From Caryophanales bacterium UBA4365 (GTDB lineage: Bacteria > Bacillota_I > Bacilli_A > RFN20 > CAG-826), in contig DGSJ01000061.1 of the NCBI GenBank assembly GCA_002393905.1, positions 1-9,289 of the forward strand: a stretch of 9,289 nt of DNA. Reading direction: 5' to 3'. Both the position numbers and the translations under genes were made by a program. Numbering within the stretch: position 1 is the first letter of the stretch; every line of letters starts with the position of its first letter. The notes beneath the pieces are model-generated. The model saw only the letters and a program-made list of their open reading frames with translations. It made no database searches and was not told the DNA's origin. Below, one piece after another: positions 6,198 to 9,289 of this stretch.

Positions 6198-6725
6198 CTA
6201 AATCTTGCGTAAATCCTGATGATATTGCGATGTAAAGTAATTCCAAATCACTTTCATTCGTCTAGTTAACATTTCAACTTTTTCACGTCGTTTTTGTGCT
6301 AACCAGTACATCATCTCAGACGAGTATAATGTGCATAGATAACGCATGATTGAGTTTCCGTTAGGAATCTTTTTAACATCACCAAGAAGATTGGAAATTG
6401 AACTATAGAAATAAGAATAGAAGAACGATTCTTCTTTATCACTACAGAATGATTTATTAATTGCATAAAGGAACGAATATTTACTGTTCATATACGCAAC
6501 GATTTGTTTCATCACCTCATCAAAGTTTTTATATTTGAGATTAAATGTTTGTTTGTCTTTTAAGAAGATAGACTCAACAACATCTGAAATATCTCTAAAG
6601 TGGTAATAAAATGTTTGACGATTTGACTTAACATGTTCGCAAAGTAAAACAACATTGATCTCATCAAGAGGCATCTCTTTGATCAATTTTAAAAGACCAA
6701 ATTGGAACTTTGCTTCAATTTTCAT
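6198..6725 (-). CDS. TetR/AcrR-type transcriptional regulator
   Basis: The protein has 175 residues with an N-terminal TetR-type DNA-binding domain. LLKLIKEMPLDEINVVLLCE (11-30) gives the first helices, and VKSNRQTFYYHFRD (32-45) is the recognition region, matching the family pattern in which N/S-R-x-TFY-x-HF-x-D follows the turn. The remainder (about 50-175), rich in Phe, Tyr and Ser, is the variable ligand or dimer domain; it gives no clue to the ligand. It most resembles the DhaS-like short TetR group with this TFYYHF signature. The ATG overlaps the psuG stop by 4 bases (ATGA), and no ribosome binding site of its own is visible, so translation is probably coupled to psuG. Its stop lies within the ribosome binding site of the membrane protein gene. 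A regulator in third position suggests autoregulation of the operon or control of the following gene, which is inferred. Confidence 0.85.
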   Translation of the reverse strand: MKIEAKFQFGLLKLIKEMPLDEINVVLLCEHVKSNRQTFYYHFRDISDVVESIFLKDKQTFNLKYKNFDEVMKQIVAYMNSKYSFLYAINKSFCSDKEESFFYSYFYSSISNLLGDVKKIPNGNSIMRYLCTLYSSEMMYWLAQKRREKVEMLTRRMKVIWNYFTSQYHQDLRKI

Positions 6726-7621
6726 AACTTTGTTAATTCAGCAGCAATCGCTGCGCCAAGTTTAGCATTGTTAATAACTAATTTAATATTTGATTCTAAA
6801 GAATCACCGTGAGTAAGCTCGACAATTGTTTTGAGAAGGAATGGAGTAATATCTTTTCCTTCAATGTGTTCTTCATCGGCTTTCTTTAAGGCTGTTTCAA
6901 TAGCAGCATTAATCACATCAGCATCCATGGCATCTTCTTCAGGAATTGGGTTTGCAACAAGAATTCCACCATCAAGTTTGTTAACTCTTTTTGCATGGAT
7001 AATCTCAGCGACTTCTTTTGGTGAGTTAACAACATTTTCCATCTTAATACCAGAGTGTCTGGTGTAGAAATCAGCAAACTCATCAGATTGATATGAAAGA
7101 ACTGGAACGCCTTTTGTTTCAAGAATTTCGAGTGTAAGTTTTAAATCAAGAATTGCTTTGACTCCAGCCGAAACAACTGTAACGTTTGTTTTGCCGAGTT
7201 CTTCAAGATCGGCAGAAATGTCAAAGTTATTTTGTGCACCACGATGAGCGCCACCAACACCACCAGTAACGAATACTTCAATGCCAGCCATATTAGCTAA
7301 GATCATTGTGGCCGCAACAGTCGTCGCACCCCATGTTTTCTTTGCAAAAACAATTGGTAAATCACGACGAGAAACCTTGCAAATCCCCTTTCTTTTTCCA
7401 AATTCCTCAATTTCTTCTGGGCTCATTCCGATGACCGGTTCACCATCAATAATTCCAATTGTTGCTGGAACTGCACCATGCTCACGAATTGTTTTTTCGA
7501 CGAGCATTGCGGTCTCAACATTCTTTGGATATGGCATCCCATGAGAAATGATTGTTGATTCTAGAGCAACAACTGGTTTGTTGTTACTTAGAGCTTGTTG
7601 TACTTCCTTTGAAATCTTCAT
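6722..7621 (-). CDS. psuG: Pseudouridine-5'-phosphate glycosidase
   Basis: PsuG splits the C-C glycosidic bond of pseudouridine 5'-phosphate into uracil and ribose 5-phosphate, salvaging pseudouridine released by RNA turnover. The 299-residue protein matches the family end to end. Residues equivalent to the four functional residues of the E. coli enzyme (E31, K93, D149, K166) are present: E21 in VALESTIISHGMP, K82 in CKVSRRDLP, D138 in NFDISAD and K155 in VSAGVKAILDL. NGG-type loops such as DGGILVANPIPEEDAM (217-232) are also conserved. An in-frame GTG nine bases upstream falls inside the GAGGTG ribosome binding site (complement of 7628-7633), so the ATG at 7621 is chosen. The gene begins 38 bases inside the end of the ATPase gene and overlaps the regulator by 4 bases. 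The partner kinase PsuK, which makes the substrate, is not in the window. No catalytic loss is seen, so it should be active. Confidence 0.96.
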   Translation of the reverse strand: MKISKEVQQALSNNKPVVALESTIISHGMPYPKNVETAMLVEKTIREHGAVPATIGIIDGEPVIGMSPEEIEEFGKRKGICKVSRRDLPIVFAKKTWGATTVAATMILANMAGIEVFVTGGVGGAHRGAQNNFDISADLEELGKTNVTVVSAGVKAILDLKLTLEILETKGVPVLSYQSDEFADFYTRHSGIKMENVVNSPKEVAEIIHAKRVNKLDGGILVANPIPEEDAMDADVINAAIETALKKADEEHIEGKDITPFLLKTIVELTHGDSLESNIKLVINNAKLGAAIAAELTKL

Positions 7622-9289
7622 CAATAGCACCTCTAAACTTTTCGTTTTTTTCCGCTAAGCGATTAACAGACGCATTAGCAATTAATTCAAATAAGAGTAA
7701 TGTTGGGATTGATAAGGCACATACGAGTGCTAAAATCCACCAATTATCCTTAGTTACTAAATCATATTCAATTGTGAAAATAGATCTACTTCCACCAGTT
7801 TTAATTAAACTGTTATCATAGATAACAAATTTATCGATACAAACAGCAATGACAAATATCACTACTATCGCAATAGCTAAACCAAGACGATATTTATCAA
7901 ATGGCCAGCATGTTCTAATAAAGACAACAATACTACCGAAACTAAACCCAAGAATTCCGAATGTAATAGCGGCTTCATAGCCTAATCCAGCATCATTCAG
8001 AGCATTTGGATTTGCTAGGTTGATAATAAAGAATATCGACGGAATGATTATCTGAAGCAAACCAGCAGGCAACGTTCGTTTTAAAATGTTAATAATAAAC
8101 GATGATTTGAGTCTTTCCTCGTTTGGTTGAATCGACAAGAAGAACGATCCGATACCAATAGTAAGAAATTCCCAAAGATACATCGAATTGGTAATAAATG
8201 GATAATTTATGAAGGTTCTGTCAGTAATTTTTACTAAACCAACAATGAAGAACATCAATGTCATAACGATGGCAAAGACTGTTTTTGTTAAGAATAACGT
8301 ACATGTTCTTTGTAGGTTATTAATAACACGTCGACCTTCAGCAACAACTTTTGGAAGCGAACCAAAGTTTGAATCAAGAGCAACCAAGTGGGCGGTATTT
8401 TTCGTGGCGTCTGTTCCGGAGGCCATGGCAATGGAACAATCAGCGACCTTCAAAGCTAAAATATCGTTAACACCATCACCAGTCATAGCAACTGTATGCC
8501 CGCATTCTTGAAGTGTCTCAACGATAACCTGTTTTTGCTCAGGAGAAACACGTCCGAAAACAGTATATTTGTTCGCAATTAAACGAACCTCATCTAAAGA
8601 CATACCTTCAAGCGAAATAAATTTACTAGCTCCAGGTACTCCAACTCGATTAGCGATTTGACTAACACTAATTGGGTTATCACCGGAAATAACTCTTAAA
8701 CTAACATCGTTATCATTGAACCATTTCACAATTTCATAAGCGTCTTCACGAATATGATCTTCAATAACTAAGATTGCTAAAAACTCTAGTTTCGGTAATT
8801 CTTTTTGGATAGAAACCTCTTTTTTGGTTTGACCTACGAGTAAAACTCGTAATCCGTGGCGTTCGTATTCTTTACACTTACGAATGATTTCTTCATCTTT
8901 GCAACCAAGGAATTCTCTTGCACCAACAACAACGTTTCTTCCATCAGAAAGAAATACAGCGGAATATTTACGTTCAGAATTGAATGGAATTTCTCCATAA
9001 CATTTAATGACGCGAGCATCGCCACAAGTTGTTAAAATCGCATTCGCAGTTGAGTTGTTATCTCCTGTTGCATCGACTAGTGTGTGTAATATCTGCTTAA
9101 TTTCATCTTCACTTGTATCAGACAATTGATGGATTTCTTTTAGATGCATTGTCCCATCTGTAATTGTTCCAGTTTTGTCTAAACACAAAACATCACAACG
9201 AGCGAGCATCTCGATCGAGTACATTGATTGAACAAGAACTCGATGGTTAGCTAAACGAATAACACCAATTGCTAATGTAACAGATGTTA
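7584..9289 (-). CDS. P-type cation-transporting ATPase, C-terminal part (start outside window)
   Basis: This is a membrane ion pump driven by ATP hydrolysis. The reading frame stays open to the right-hand edge, so the visible 567 residues are the C-terminal portion; an internal ATG at 9224 is not the start. Visible residues 37-41 are the phosphorylated DKTGT, in ARCDVLCLDKTGTITDG. The nucleotide-binding domain follows, with FNSERKYSAV (about 102-111), and the hinge has TGDGVND at 269-275. About six membrane helices come after this, from about visible residue 330 to 540 (M5-M10). The upstream A-domain and M1-M4, including the ion-site motif just before the edge, are missing. The segment VIRLANHRVLVQSMYSIEMLAR resembles the VQE-IE-LARVD pattern of CtpE-like pumps, for which calcium export is known in mycobacteria; the ion here cannot be assigned. 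The gene ends 38 bases inside psuG, suggesting coupled translation. Confidence 0.92.
   Translation of the reverse strand, partial: TSVTLAIGVIRLANHRVLVQSMYSIEMLARCDVLCLDKTGTITDGTMHLKEIHQLSDTSEDEIKQILHTLVDATGDNNSTANAILTTCGDARVIKCYGEIPFNSERKYSAVFLSDGRNVVVGAREFLGCKDEEIIRKCKEYERHGLRVLLVGQTKKEVSIQKELPKLEFLAILVIEDHIREDAYEIVKWFNDNDVSLRVISGDNPISVSQIANRVGVPGASKFISLEGMSLDEVRLIANKYTVFGRVSPEQKQVIVETLQECGHTVAMTGDGVNDILALKVADCSIAMASGTDATKNTAHLVALDSNFGSLPKVVAEGRRVINNLQRTCTLFLTKTVFAIVMTLMFFIVGLVKITDRTFINYPFITNSMYLWEFLTIGIGSFFLSIQPNEERLKSSFIINILKRTLPAGLLQIIIPSIFFIINLANPNALNDAGLGYEAAITFGILGFSFGSIVVFIRTCWPFDKYRLGLAIAIVVIFVIAVCIDKFVIYDNSLIKTGGSRSIFTIEYDLVTKDNWWILALVCALSIPTLLLFELIANASVNRLAEKNEKFRGAIDEDFKGSTTSSK

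Noticed and set aside
8209..8511. 100-residue open frame on the plus strand inside the ATPase gene
   Set aside because: It is antisense to the TGDGVND and M5 region of a clear P-type ATPase.
9222..9224. Internal ATG as start of the ATPase
   Set aside because: The frame stays open to the window edge, and the preceding 21 residues (ending RVLVQS) match the segment found before the phosphorylation site in P-type ATPases.

Overview
The window reads as a low-GC, gene-dense bacterial chromosome segment. It is most likely from the Bacilli / uncultured Mollicutes-like side of Firmicutes (Erysipelotrichales, Acholeplasmatales or RF39-type relatives). Evidence for this is the AT-rich intergenes, purine-rich GGAGG ribosome binding sites, A/T-flanked palindromic terminators, and a gene set of zinc-type L31, DegV, MscL and PsuG. 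All Trp codons checked are TGG, and TGA is the stop of tldD and psuG. The standard bacterial code therefore applies, not the Mycoplasma/Spiroplasma code. The taxon is inferred, not proven.

Layout from left to right. (1) Positions 1-184, minus strand: start of rpmE (L31), cut by the window edge, with a promoter and a possible folded leader. (2) Positions 346-3071, plus strand: tldD-tldE, overlapping by 4 bases, ending in a symmetric terminator shared with the converging degV. (3) Positions 3116-3967, minus strand: degV, a fatty-acid-binding protein. (4) Positions 4075-5003, plus strand: an mscL-type channel with an enlarged extracellular loop, overlapping by one base a small XRE-like helix-turn-helix gene; a second symmetric terminator follows. 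(5) Positions 5075-9289, minus strand: a tightly packed apparent operon, read from right to left. It contains a P-type cation ATPase (N-terminus outside the window), psuG, a TetR-type regulator, and a four-helix membrane protein. The last looks like a site-2-protease (M50) relative whose HExxH motif has lost its first histidine.

Most of the window is housekeeping. The parts most worth a second look are the last two genes of the right-hand operon (regulator plus apparent pseudoprotease), the channel/HTH pair, and an rpmE leader that could hide its own ribosome binding site. I see no mobile element, CRISPR array, tRNA or rRNA. I did not find strong evidence for a wholly new system. No stretch longer than about 165 bases lacks a gene.
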